Positions 13,643 to 23,136 of a stretch of 64,000 bases of DNA are shown in pieces (position 1 is the stretch's first letter; every line of letters starts with the position of its first letter). The position numbers and the translations under genes were made by a program. Source of the DNA: Tricholomella constricta (lineage: Eukaryota; Basidiomycota; Agaricomycetes; Agaricales; Lyophyllaceae); NCBI GenBank assembly GCA_013368375.1, contig JAACJP010000055.1, forward strand, positions 124,001-188,000, in the 5' to 3' direction. The notes under the pieces are model-generated. The model saw only the letters and a program-made list of their open reading frames with translations. It made no database searches and was not told the origin of the DNA.

Positions 13643-14098
13643 TGTTAGAGGACGTCCGGATGGGCGAAGGCGAGCGACGAGCTACAAGCCGGCGCGAGCC
13701 AAGAGGGTCCTGAATGCAGTCAAGTGAGCAATCAACAGTGCGAAACGTGAGGAGGGCGACGAGAGAGCAAGCTAAGAGTCGATCAATGTATAAACCCGAA
13801 GATACTGTTATTGTTCAGGTTGGAGATATTCTATCTCCAACCCAGGCTTATATACTACATCGCCGAGCCGGTGACTAAGGCGGTATGTAAAGGCGCTGAC
13901 TACTGATGAGTAACAATTGTCCAGCTGACTGATAGGAATCTAAGTAGTGGTGTCGGTGTGGGAGTAATGGCTACGAAAGGGGCGTAAGAACAGTATGGCG
14001 GTCAGCAAGTATGTCTAAGGCGGGGGCCATGGGGGCCGATGACAGAGAACGAGAGACTAAGCGATAATAGGAGTGGGCGCACGGTGCAGCCCCTTACA
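13643..14098 (-). repeat. 3' LTR of the KH element
   Basis: 456 bp, identical by eye to 15255-15710. In element orientation it begins TGTAAGGGG and ends CTCTAACA. The hairpin described for the 5' LTR lies here at 13818-13842. Confidence 0.92.
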
Positions 14099-14110
14099 TC
14101 ACCCCCCCTC
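14099..14110 (-). promoter_or_regulatory. Polypurine tract of the KH element
   Basis: On the minus strand this reads AGAGGGGGGGTGA up to the 3' LTR start TGTAAGG. A G-rich purine run immediately before the 3' LTR is the usual plus-strand DNA primer, and it fixes the element orientation as minus. Confidence 0.75.
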
Positions 14111-14143
14111 TAGCGGTCGTCTACCACGACGAACTCAATTTCT

Positions 14144-15154
14144 TCATTTTTTGGGCCACGGTGTCCCCCGTCGGGCCGTCTGGCGTGGAGCGATTGGGCT
14201 GGGGACGGGACTGCCAGTCGTGGCACGGCTAACGTCCATCGGCGTTGCTGGGATACTGACTGACATAGGGGAGGGGGCCGCGGATTGAGCGAGCGGAGAG
14301 GGCGCACGCGTAGGGTGGGGTTGGGTGTCCATTGCGGTCCGAGGCGTGGGTGCCGCGCTGGGAGGACGCAAGAGAGCGTCATGGGTAGGGGAGCTGGTGC
14401 CGGCGGGGGCGGCCGCGCTGCTATACGACGGCCTCAGCGTAGAGGTGATAGGAGCTGCCGGCTCCCGGTAAACGGTCTTAAGGGCGGGGGGTAAAGGTGC
14501 CCAACGAATCGGGTCAGGGGGGGGCTCCCGACGAGGAGGGGCCGGTGCTGCAGGGGCGGCCGGCGCAGATTTGGCCTTCTTCTGCTTCTTTGGTGTGCGC
14601 ACGCGTTGACGAGCAATGCGCTTCCCCAATACAATGAGAGCATCACCGATCTGCCGATCAGTGCCCTTGATAGAGACTAAGCGCTGCCGTTCCTCGTCTG
14701 GCCCCATGGTGAAGGCCGAGACGCGAGCGCCGGAAAGGTCGTGGATTTGTTTAAGTCCTCTTCCTCGAGAGCCGACGATGTGCGGCATAAGGGAGTCTGG
14801 GAACTCCAAGCCGATCAGATATCGGTCAGCTTTTCCTTCCATAGAGTTAATGAATTCCCCAGAGAGGTGGAAGGACGAGGGGTGGCCAGTGTTGGCGTTA
14901 GAGCGGCCGCTCTTGCGGCGAGGCAGAGGAGCGGGGGGAGGGGGTTTGTTAGACGATGGAGGGGCTTTAGAGACCGCCGCCGTAGTGGTAGTGGCAGCGA
15001 TGACGGTGCCCGCTTCAAGGGCCGATAGGCGCGCTTCCATGGCCGAGAGTGCCAGTCGCGTCTGGCGTACAACGCGAGCCATGTTTTCCAGTTCTTCAGC
15101 AGGGTAGATCCCTTCGAGAAAGACCTGGGAGGCATGAGGGGTAGGGGTAGACAT
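14144..15154 (-). CDS. KH-domain protein of a non-autonomous LTR element (Gag-like)
   Basis: This is an intronless 336-aa ORF filling most of the element interior. Residues 20-50 form a likely coiled coil (heptads of Leu/Met/Val with Glu/Arg). Residues 51-100 are Pro/Ser/Ala-rich linker. Residues about 110-182 form a KH fold: an IGLEFP strand, the nucleic-acid-binding loop G128-S-R-G131 within HIVGSRGRGLKQI, then a helix and a strand ending LVSIKGTDRQIGDALIVLGKRIA. Residues 183-195 are a Lys/Arg patch, followed by a long Pro/Ala/Ser-rich tail. Known KH domains bind single-stranded RNA or DNA. By position and as the sole product it takes the place of Gag, so packaging or binding of element RNA is a reasonable inference. 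No zinc knuckle is present. A start at 15154 lies 100 nt inside the 5' LTR. Confidence 0.88.
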   Translation of the reverse strand: MSTPTPHASQVFLEGIYPAEELENMARVVRQTRLALSAMEARLSALEAGTVIAATTTTAAVSKAPPSSNKPPPPAPLPRRKSGRSNANTGHPSSFHLSGEFINSMEGKADRYLIGLEFPDSLMPHIVGSRGRGLKQIHDLSGARVSAFTMGPDEERQRLVSIKGTDRQIGDALIVLGKRIARQRVRTPKKQKKAKSAPAAPAAPAPPRREPPPDPIRWAPLPPALKTVYREPAAPITSTLRPSYSSAAAPAGTSSPTHDALLRPPSAAPTPRTAMDTQPHPTRAPSPLAQSAAPSPMSVSIPATPMDVSRATTGSPVPSPIAPRQTARRGTPWPKK

Positions 15155-15241
15155 CGTCAGAGTTACGAGAGGGTTGGGGTGTGTGAAGACACGGAGGGGT
15201 TAGGTGTTGGTGCGACGAGCAAGAGGGGCGGGCCGCGTAGG

Positions 15242-15252
15242 AACCTGAACAA
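15242..15252 (-). promoter_or_regulatory. Putative self-complementary primer-binding site of the KH element
   Basis: On the element strand TTGTTCAGGTT starts 3 nt inside the 5' LTR. It is the exact complement of AACCTGAACAA in the LTR (plus-strand 15423-15433), which starts about 33 nt after the first base of the TATATAAG box and so falls near the expected transcript start. A tRNA-type site starting TGG is absent. The match suggests priming by the transcript's own 5' end, as in Tf1. Confidence 0.5.
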
Positions 15253-15254
15253 CC

Positions 15255-15710
15255 TGTTAGAGGACGTCCGGATGGGCGAAGGCGAGCGACGAGCTACAAG
15301 CCGGCGCGAGCCAAGAGGGTCCTGAATGCAGTCAAGTGAGCAATCAACAGTGCGAAACGTGAGGAGGGCGACGAGAGAGCAAGCTAAGAGTCGATCAATG
15401 TATAAACCCGAAGATACTGTTATTGTTCAGGTTGGAGATATTCTATCTCCAACCCAGGCTTATATACTACATCGCCGAGCCGGTGACTAAGGCGGTATGT
15501 AAAGGCGCTGACTACTGATGAGTAACAATTGTCCAGCTGACTGATAGGAATCTAAGTAGTGGTGTCGGTGTGGGAGTAATGGCTACGAAAGGGGCGTAAG
15601 AACAGTATGGCGGTCAGCAAGTATGTCTAAGGCGGGGGCCATGGGGGCCGATGACAGAGAACGAGAGACTAAGCGATAATAGGAGTGGGCGCACGGTGCA
15701 GCCCCTTACA
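15255..15710 (-). repeat. 5' LTR of the KH element, with TATA box and hairpin
   Basis: 456 bp. On the minus strand a TATATAAG box (15466-15459) is followed by an 11-bp perfect inverted repeat with a 3-nt loop (15430-15454, stem GGTTGGAGATA) and then by the AACCTGAACAA segment that pairs with the primer-binding site. The hairpin lies between the TATA box and the predicted start of R. Confidence 0.92.
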
Positions 15711-16773
15711 AAGGCTCGGTGCAGTCGGCTGCTGGAATTCCGAGCATCTAGAATTTTCCTGCGTAGGAAAAAACCGTGTCGTCAGCGATGCATGGGGCAT
15801 ATAGTCTCACGAAGAACAAAAATGGATGAAGGCTCGAACTTGCTGTCATGCATGCACCGCATGGCGCAAGGAACATGTACCTGAAAGGCTGACACTTTTC
15901 CATGGCCTCTCGAAGAGAAGAGGTGAACTTTATCTCTCGGCTTAGCCATCGGTGAATAGCCTCTCGCCGCCAGACAAGCTAATCATGAATATGTTGTAAT
16001 CGAGAGTATACCCTTCTCAAAGCGTCGGAGAAGGCGCTGCGTCATCCGAGGATATCAGTGTAGAAAACACAGTGATGCGTCGTAATCCTAGCATGCTTTA
16101 CATTGAGGAGGGCTCAGACTAGTCCCTGCTATATTCCCTCGCTGACAGTAGAATGAAAATCTCCAGGCAGAATTTCGCGCTAATTCCAACGGTGAATTCT
16201 TCCAAGTTGGGTGCGCGCCGCAAGGTCAAGAGTAGCCAATGTTCGATGTCTTGCGGCAGTCGCGAAGTGAGTAAACATTAGCCCTAGTGATCCTGACCGA
16301 GTGGTACCCGCAGGCTATTGGAGCCCATTCGGTATCTGATGGAAAGCCGTGCTTGTAGGTAGCGTATGAATCATCCCCGAACATTTTTTTCATCAGTATC
16401 CACTGCAGATTCTCGAGCGTTGCATCCGATAAATACATTATCCTTTCCGTGGCCTTCAGAAGATGTTTGGTCGAGACGATACTCGTTAGGCTCGTGAGAT
16501 GTGAGAGACATAATTTTCGAATGGGATTTTTCATGTCTGACTTTCCGCCATAGAAGCGACAAGTCTAGTGCCCAATAGTTTATCGAAGCAGACATGGCCG
16601 TGGTGGTTATCTTCTGCCAAAGTACTTAGCAGGAAAGAGATGACACAATGGTCGGCACCATCACGACGTTGCTGGCAATTGGCCGGATCCGTTGAATACC
16701 GACCAGGAGAACCGAGTCATCTTCGTCCACCATAAAGAGCCAATCGATCCATGGGGATTAACGCTCGGCCGCC

Positions 16774-17545
16774 ATGCTCACTGGAGACGAATACGATGTC
16801 AATTTCTGCTTTCCAGTGAAAGACTTGGAGAGCGAGCGAGTCAAACTCACTCCTTTCATTGTTGAGTACTGCAGGAGTCGATACCGAATTTTTTGTGCTG
16901 ATATTTTACCGGAAGCCATCCACTCATCTGCATGAATTCTTCGCGATTCCGAGCCCGTCCTATGAATACTTCCCATGGGGCCCATTCCTGACCGCCGACG
17001 AGTTTGATTCCTCCCTCATCGAAGGTCGCATTCATCCTAATCGCGCGTGTGTTCTCTTTGCCGTGTATGACAAGACGAAAGCCGCAGAGACAGGGAACCC
17101 AGGCGGCGCTCTGGCAGGCGTGATCGGCTTCTGTGACGCGTCAGCAGCCAATCTTCACGCAGAGGTCGCTTTCGTCATGATATCCCCTCAATTTCAACGG
17201 ACCCACGTCACATCGAACGCGATTGGACTATCGCTGCACTATGCCCTAGATCTCCCTTCGGAAGGCGGGCTGGGGCTGCGCCGAGTGGTGTGGAAGGCCA
17301 GCCCTTTGAACGCAGCGAGTGTCAAAGCCGCAGAGCGGATGGGATTTACGAAGGAGGGAGTTTTGCGATGGAATTGGGTGTTGCCTGAGGGGAAATCAAT
17401 GGGAGGGAATGTAAGGGAAAGGAGGACCGGCGATCCTAAGGAGAACGCCTTGGGGCGGGATACTGTGGTTTTGAGTCTGTGTTGGGATGATTGGGAGGTA
17501 TATGGCAGAGATCGCGTGGCTGCGGCGATGGCAAGAACTGCTTGA
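16774..17545 (+). CDS. GNAT-family N-acetyltransferase, copy A
   Basis: Two exons, 16774-16860 and 16916-17545, separated by a 55-nt intron, encode 238 aa. GNAT enzymes move acetyl from acetyl-CoA to an amine. The fold is visible as N-terminal ESERVKLTPF (RimJ/RimL-like start), a central strand ALAGVIGFCDAS, the LHAEVAFVMISPQFQRTHVTSNAI segment (here cut short) corresponding to the acetyl-CoA-binding motif region, and NAASVKAAERMGFTKEGVLRW, the typical C-terminal motif. The start ATG sits in a strong context (GCCGCCATG). The intron was chosen because it joins LTPFI to PSTHLHEFF in frame and is preserved at the same place in copy B (34496-35267). There is no targeting signal. Substrate unknown. 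Confidence 0.85.
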
Positions 17546-18349
17546 TAGGTGACAGTTTCCTTTCTCTTCGATCCGAGCTGCAATGAACTTAAATTTATGA
17601 ATCCATAGGGAAAGGGTGCGAAGTTCAGTGGCTAATGAAATGTATTGAGAAGACTCCACATTCGATTGAGGAAAATTCAAGAACAAGATCGACGGGCAAA
17701 CAACTGACACTCAAACGGCCCGACACCTTGTTTCTCACCTTCCTTCGCGTTTTCATGTCTGTCGCATTCGAAGCCTACTTACTGTGTTTACATTCGCGCC
17801 ATTCGTCGTTCAAATACCACCAAGGAGGTCAATCACCGTTGAAGTCACCTTGCGCATAATTGTGGCCCCTCGAACCAATGGCCCGGGAATACTGATACTC
17901 AAGCCTTGCACGATCTGGAGGCTGCTTTGATCGCATTGACGTGGACGCTAATTGCTTTGGCCTCCTCCAGTACTCAGTGAAACATAACGCCCGCGCCATC
18001 AGTCAACGGGTCAAAGCGACAGTTCGCTCATGGTATTGCTTTGAAGTCCTCTCATCTGGATTGCGGGGTCCCCCCAAAGCTCAAAAACCATTTGCATGTA
18101 CGCCTCATCTGCTGGCCAAAGCGAAGATTGTTGAGGGCCAAGCGGCCAGCCTCAATACCAGGACGCACTGCTTTGACGCTTTACCAAAGCCACAATGTAG
18201 GGCCACCTCGCTTTGCTTACTTTCCTGGGATATAAGAAGCACGATTGTAGACCGAGGGACTGACAACATTCGAAGTTCATAAACCCTGAACTGCCTCATC
18301 TCCCATCGCCTTGAACGCGCTCTCATACCTACCCCCTAGTTCTTTCACA
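17546..18349. other. Intergenic region between GNAT and HMG-box genes, copy A
   Basis: The sequence is shared with copy B (35268-36057) but with many indels, and no open frame is conserved between the copies. It presumably holds the terminator of the GNAT gene and the promoter of the HMG gene. No other gene is seen. Confidence 0.5.
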
Positions 18350-19142
18350 ATGCCCAGTGCACATCCATACAAGACTCCACGCACGGAGAAGATCCCTCGA
18401 CCTCCAAATTCCTTCATCCTATATCGCTCTGCGATGGCGTCCCGGCTGCCTTCCCCACCTCCCGGAACTACGAGATCCCAAGGGGACGTCTCGCGACTCG
18501 TGGCCCTGATGTGGCATAACGAGACTCCAGAGGTCAAGGCCGAGTACAGACAGCGCGCCTCTATCAGGAAGCTGGAGCACGAAGCCATGTACCCAGATTA
18601 CTCATACAGGCCCAGGAGCAGGGAAGAGATGGAAATGGACTCGCGAGATATGAGACGGCAGAGGAAGGCGACGTGCGTACGGGGCGGACCCACAGAACCC
18701 GATCTCACTGCTCGCCCTTTTCTCTCTGCACCTCGATCTCAAAGTCACAACACAAGTTCGCAGCCGCCTCCATATGTCGGTATTGTTCCATCTTCAGTGT
18801 TCTCGGATTTACTGACGAAGACAATCGATACAGTATCAAGTTCTACTCGACCAAGCCGCCCAAGACTTGGTATGGAAGGAGCAGAACGACGACTTGGCTC
18901 AGGCTCTCGAAGGTGTATCCGTAAACGCGGATGGGAGCTTCAACTTCGATCACGCGCAATCATCCTTCAACCACGGGCTCGATACGTCGCTTGGCCAGCC
19001 ATGGGACTCGTACGCTATGGACAGCCAGTTTGACATCTCTCTCGGGGCAGAAAGTTCGAGCGCAGCGGAAGATCGCCTCTTCGACCAATACAACAACTAC
19101 TACCCCGAATTCGATTATCCCTCCTTCACGAATTCATTGTAG
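18350..19142 (+). CDS. HMG-box transcription factor-like protein, copy A
   Basis: The first ATG in context TTCACAATG opens a frame with an HMG box at about residues 14-90: IPRPPNSFILYR, then SQGDVSRLVALMWHNETPEVKAEY (abridged here) and a KLEHEAMYPDYSYRPR end. The RPPNSFILYR start and YPDYSYRP end are characteristic of the MAT/Ste11-type fungal HMG class, which binds the DNA minor groove in the nucleus. A second exon ends at TAG 19140-19142 and encodes VLLDQAAQDLVWKEQNDDL and an acidic tail. The intron between about 18770 and 18845 is inferred from the frame change; its exact ends are unsure. The paralogue in copy B is broken. Nothing else here indicates a mating-type locus. Confidence 0.75.
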
Positions 19143-20643
19143 GCTTTCACCCCTCTTTATTTAATACCAAGTCTCAAACACCGACACCCTTACGACACGA
19201 CATGACCTCACGTATGATCTATCTTTTCTCTTGCTACTTTCTAGTAGTGTAGCAAACTTGGGCAGTCTCGAATAGACCGTCTGAATGGCTCATAAATCAG
19301 CTGTATTTATATTCTATTCTATGTACACGTTGAGGAATCTTTCTCACTCTGTCCACTGATATGGTGCACTGAAATGCTCGCCAGCTATTTCTGAGTCTAC
19401 TTTGACGCTGCGCGTTCCTGATTTCCCTACATCGTTTTCGAACAGATGCCACATCGAAGTCGTATTCGATGTGAATGACATGTTACGTCTACATTACATG
19501 TTGAACGATCGTGATCGTTCAAGACGTCAACCCGTCAGAAGTGCAGGGAGCCTAGTACGCTGTCGCGAGCAATGTACTGGAATCGGAGCCTCGGCCCTCA
19601 GGAATCCATCGCTCACGCGCGTCACTCACGCGCGCAGACTCGTGGCGCGCGGCGCTTTTCTCGCCACAAGTATGCACGGTATCTTTTCCTTGCATACTCA
19701 CACTATCCCAATTACTCACTGCTCTCCTCGAGAGCTCTCTCTTTTGTTCATCTATTTGTAGTTTAGCTCGTCGTCTCACTACGTACAAATATGACCCGAA
19801 TCTTGTATTCACCTCAGCTGTTGCTCCCGCTCTCGCGCGCCAACACTGAGGTGAGATATTTCTATTACGCACTCTATACTTACGCTAACCGAATACCTAG
19901 ACTTATTATCTAGGTGAATACATGTAGCTGTTGCTCCCGCTCTCGCGCGCCAACACTGAGGTGAGATATTTCTATTACGCACTCTATACTTACGCTAACC
20001 GAATACCTAGACTTATTATCTAGGTGAATACATGTAGCTTTGCTCCCCCTCTCGCGCGCCAACACTGAGACTTATTATCTAGTGTTCTCGGACTGTACTA
20101 AATTTAATAACGGCATCCCTCTTTGGCTACCGTACGAGCTCTGGTCAGTCCAAAAACATGCTCAAACACAACTTCCTAACAGTTGCCACCGATATCTGGT
20201 CCTCAGCCCTCCTCGCACACATCCTCGGCCACGGCTTTCGAATTGGCCGCGCTGTTGAACTTCTCCTAATATATATACTCTTTCGTACCACAAGCGTAGG
20301 TCTTATGAAAATAAGTAATAGTATGAAAGAGCTGGCTGCTCTGGTTGAGAAGGGAAGCGGAGGCTTTGAGTCAAAAAAATCGACTTGGTATGCTTGGGAG
20401 ACCCCCTGCTTATATTGTGAATTTTCGAAAACATGCTTTATGGGCAAAGCTTATGGAAATCGGAGTGGAACAATCGAAAACATGTTCTACAGAAAACATA
20501 GTAGGAATGGCAGAAACCGATGGAAGATGATCATTCTAGGATCGCCATTCATCATAGTCGGAACTCTCGCCATTGGACTTGCGAAAACGGCCTTTAACTA
20601 AAGTAGGTGGAATGGAATGATACAGTTAATGAATGAGTCCCCC
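19143..20643. other. End of duplication A and tandem-repeat region
   Basis: The first part is the 3' flank of the HMG gene and the end of the segmental duplication (to about 19598). Next come the 110-bp repeats (19816-20083). A 147-codon open frame at 20158-20601 (+) has hydrophobic stretches but no family motif, and I do not call it. The 3' end of the kinase-like gene begins at 20644. Confidence 0.45.
19816..20083. repeat. Tandem 110-bp repeat, 2.4 copies
   Basis: Units start at 19816, 19926 and 20036; the first two are 110 bp and nearly identical, and the third is a shortened copy. Each full unit ends in a small perfect inverted repeat (ACCTAGA ... TCTAGGT around a 7-nt centre). Confidence 0.9.
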
Positions 20644-22599
20644 TCACCCGAAATTTACACGATCAGCTTGAAGGGGCTCTCGTTCGCCCAAGCAGTTTCG
20701 CAGTGTTCGCAGTTCGGAACACATCTGACTTGGGGCTGGAGCGGCTTGCGTGCCCAGTTCGCTGACCTTATTTACATGTAAGCAACCGAGAGAGTGAAGC
20801 GGTCATGTATCGTACCTTGCTTTCCTTGCAGATATGCCTCTTACTCTCAGAAAAATCGATGAGACAGAACCCGCCTCCACGAGCACGCGCGATATTCCGG
20901 GGTTCGAGGTCTCCGTGTACTATTCCAATACAATGAAGTTCCTGCACCAACTTATATACTTGGGATCTGCAGGAAATCGTGTTTCGTCAATCAGAGCAAT
21001 TACTTCAGCGTGGTTGCTACCGCTTACCGCTCCGGAGCGCTGAGCTCTCCCCATTGATTCAGAGTGCCTTCGCATAAATCAAGTATGAGAACATCCACAC
21101 GACTGCCCTTAAACGCTCCATAGCAGCGCGGAGCGATGCGATCGCGTAATTGACCAGAGTGATACGCCCTGTCCAGGGTAAGGTAAACGTTAAACTCGTT
21201 ACGAAGTCGTTGTCTGCTGCCTGCATCAGATGGGCGTAACACCTCAACGACCTTGACGGCGAACAAGTCGTCACAACTATCAAAACGACATTCCCAGACA
21301 TTGCCAGTCGAACCCGATGCTACGAAGCGGGTGAGCCATAGGCGCTGTTTGCTGCTCTTAGCGCACTGAGGGAGAGCGAGCGTGTTGCTCGACATGCTAT
21401 AGAGATGCACCCAGACTTGGAAATATTCGGGCGAATCCGGAGAAGACGAAGTAACCTAAGGGTAGATAAGCAAGTCAAGCGATAAATATCGGCCATGGAA
21501 CGGACGAACAATGAGCCCAGACTCGGTATTTTCATGCTCATCATGTGCAGGGCTACGGGTGGCTGGGCGGCTGGTGGTGGCCCTTCCGCCTGAACTTCCC
21601 TGATACGCTCCCGAATCATCGTTGATATCATTTTCAGGTAAGGGACCGTCGTCTTCTTCTTCCTCGATAATATCAAGTTCCATATCTGAATTGAACGCGC
21701 TACGCTCGCCAGGAACATCCTTGACAACGGATAAAACGGCACCAAGGAATGCTCGAAAAGGCTCCGATGAGTCTTTGATAGTGATTTCTGGCGAGTACGC
21801 AAGATAAGGATGGTTGTCATCCTTCACAAGCCGGCACACGATCCAATAATTGTGGCAGGAAAGAAACAACCATTCCAACTTTCTCAAGCCCAGGTACAAT
21901 GCGGCCTGCACATATCGCTTTAGAACAGATGTTGTAACGGACAGGAAATAGCGCACTCACCTTAGAAAGAATTCTCGGTACCAAAGATTGACCGCAAACC
22001 CATTCCAACTTGATGCCACGCGGCGGGAGCAACTCACCAACTTTCTTCATGACAGATGGTGATTTTGCCTCTAAGAGTGCCTCCGATTCATCGTTCACTA
22101 CGGCAATGTAGTCGACCTTGGAACTGCCTCCTTCGACCGACTGTTCTTTAGCAGTTTTGAAGCGATACGGACCACACCGTCCCAAACACTTGCGCGTGGC
22201 TTCGAAGAACCCCTTGTCTAACAACGACCGACTCTGTGCCAACGTCAGTCCGAATGAAGATCTAGAGTTCGTTTAAATAATCGCCTGAGCTTCACTTGGA
22301 TTCGTGTCCCACTCTTCATCTTCTGTTCCAAGCTCATCAACTTGTAATTGAGGCGAAAAACTGGCTAGGAGATAATCTTCGACACCAGCTGCTAAAGGGG
22401 TGTCCCCAAGGATGTACTCGAGTGCCTGGCAGAGCTTCTTAACAAGAGCATCGTCTCGCACGGCATGTCCAGCCTTCCACTCTCTCTCGAGCAATGCAAC
22501 TTCAAATTGAGATACATCGGTAGTACCCGCGGTCCGATCTTCGTTAGGATGAGGAAATGGAAACATTGCGCGTGCCACGAGAAAATCGTGCAGTTTCAT
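20644..22599 (-). CDS. Nuclease-like (PD-(D/E)XK) plus kinase-like fusion protein
   Basis: A multi-exon gene starting at ATG 22599. Exon 1 (to about 22290) is unrecognised. The exon near 22240-21960 carries KVDYIAVV...ALLEAKSP, the D-x(n)-ExK pattern of restriction-enzyme-like nucleases, followed after an intron by the helical/strand segment CHNYWIVCRLVKD and PFRAFLGAVL. An acidic linker follows (about 21700-21600). The kinase-like part has a glycine loop VASGSTGNVWECRF, VAIK-like FAVKVVE (21260s), HGDLEPRN catalytic loop (about 20900) and LIDFSES in place of DFG. The last exon 20766-20644 (SELGTQAAP...RVNFG) ends at TGA. Such REase-kinase fusions are expanded in Agaricomycetes and have been discussed as conflict or effector-like proteins. 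Catalytic residues look intact. The early exon junctions are uncertain. Confidence 0.7.
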
Positions 22600-23136
22600 G
22601 GTGGTGAGAACTGGAGAGAGCGATTGTAGCTAATACGAACAAACAATGAAGTTCTCAAATAGTGCTGCCGTCGGTTTGAGTTCACACCGGATTGACAACG
22701 TTCTGGATTTGCAAGTGTTTGCATCCCGTTGCAACGGATCGGTGCGGTGTCACACCATCCGGAACGTTGTGGATTCGGGTTGCCAGCGTAAAACTTTCCC
22801 AGCTGCCACCGACATCCATCCGCTCTTCTCGACAAAGTCGCCACCATGGCTTGCTTCCTGCCGCCTCCTTGAATAGCTAGCAACTCCCGTTCATATACTT
22901 TGGTCACCATGTCCTTATACATCCTCCTCTCTTGCAAGTCTGTCACCTACACAACAAGTGTAGCCGTTTCTTGATTCTATGCTTCTGTACCACTCTGCGC
23001 AATAAATTATGTCTCATTATTCGGCACGACGGAGCTCTCAGGTGTCAGCTAATGGTGTCGATGGAAAGTCTCTAGTCCTATATATTGTAACAGTTGAGTT
23101 CCTTTTTCTATCCAGGTTGAATCTCGAAATGAATCC
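22600..23136. other. Intergenic, divergent promoters
   Basis: The region lies between the minus-strand nuclease/kinase gene and the plus-strand hAT gene. A minus-strand frame (22946-22596) abuts the kinase gene start but has no motif. No other feature is seen. Confidence 0.4.

Larger units (their letters stand above)
13643..15710 (-). mobile_element. Compact non-autonomous LTR retrotransposon encoding a KH-domain protein
   Basis: The element is 2,068 bp, bounded by 456-bp direct LTRs with TG...CA ends and a 5-bp target duplication. Orientation is minus: the 5' LTR is 15255-15710 and the 3' LTR 13643-14098. A polypurine tract with a run of seven G (written as C at 14102-14108) adjoins the 3' LTR. 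The 1,156-bp interior holds one ORF (KH protein, 15154-14144) and no protease, RT, RNase H or integrase, so mobility must be supplied in trans. I find no mismatch between the two LTRs when read side by side, so insertion was recent and post-dates the segmental duplication. The family assignment (Ty1- or Ty3-type) cannot be made without pol. Confidence 0.93.
13638..15715. repeat. 5-bp target-site duplication around the KH LTR element
   Basis: AAGGC occurs at 13638-13642 and again at 15711-15715, directly outside the two LTRs. Copy B of the segmental duplication has a single AAGGC at 33464-33468 in the same context, the expected pre-insertion site. Confidence 0.93.
10519..19598 (+). repeat. Segmental duplication, copy A
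   Basis: This region is homologous, in direct orientation, to 29957-37614 (copy B). Matching landmarks in order are the TTCCCACGGTTGATGCC start, a block ending in GAATGAATGAATG near 11245, the stretch around 12560-12640, the GNAT gene, the HMG-box gene, and the CGGAGCCTCGGCCCT end. Divergence is scattered base changes and small indels, so the duplication is not recent. Copy A is longer only because the LTR element at 13643-15710 is inserted; copy B keeps the empty site at 33464-33468. Apart from the GNAT and HMG genes and that element, I see no gene in 10519-13637, 15716-16773 or 17546-18349. Confidence 0.9.

Noticed and set aside
14099..15254. Hidden pol gene in the KH element
   Set aside because: The 1,156-bp interior is almost filled by the KH ORF, and no protease, RT or integrase motif is present in any frame.
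18350..19142. HMG-box gene as part of a mating-type locus
   Set aside because: No homeodomain pair, pheromone or STE3-type receptor gene is nearby, and the gene is part of a duplicated block; it is better read as an ordinary HMG-type regulator.
19816..20083. Possible CRISPR-like array
   Set aside because: The units are continuous 110-bp tandem repeats without unique spacers, in a eukaryotic setting.
20158..20601. 147-codon frame with hydrophobic stretches
   Set aside because: No motif, no signal peptide and no conserved partner; it could be chance.
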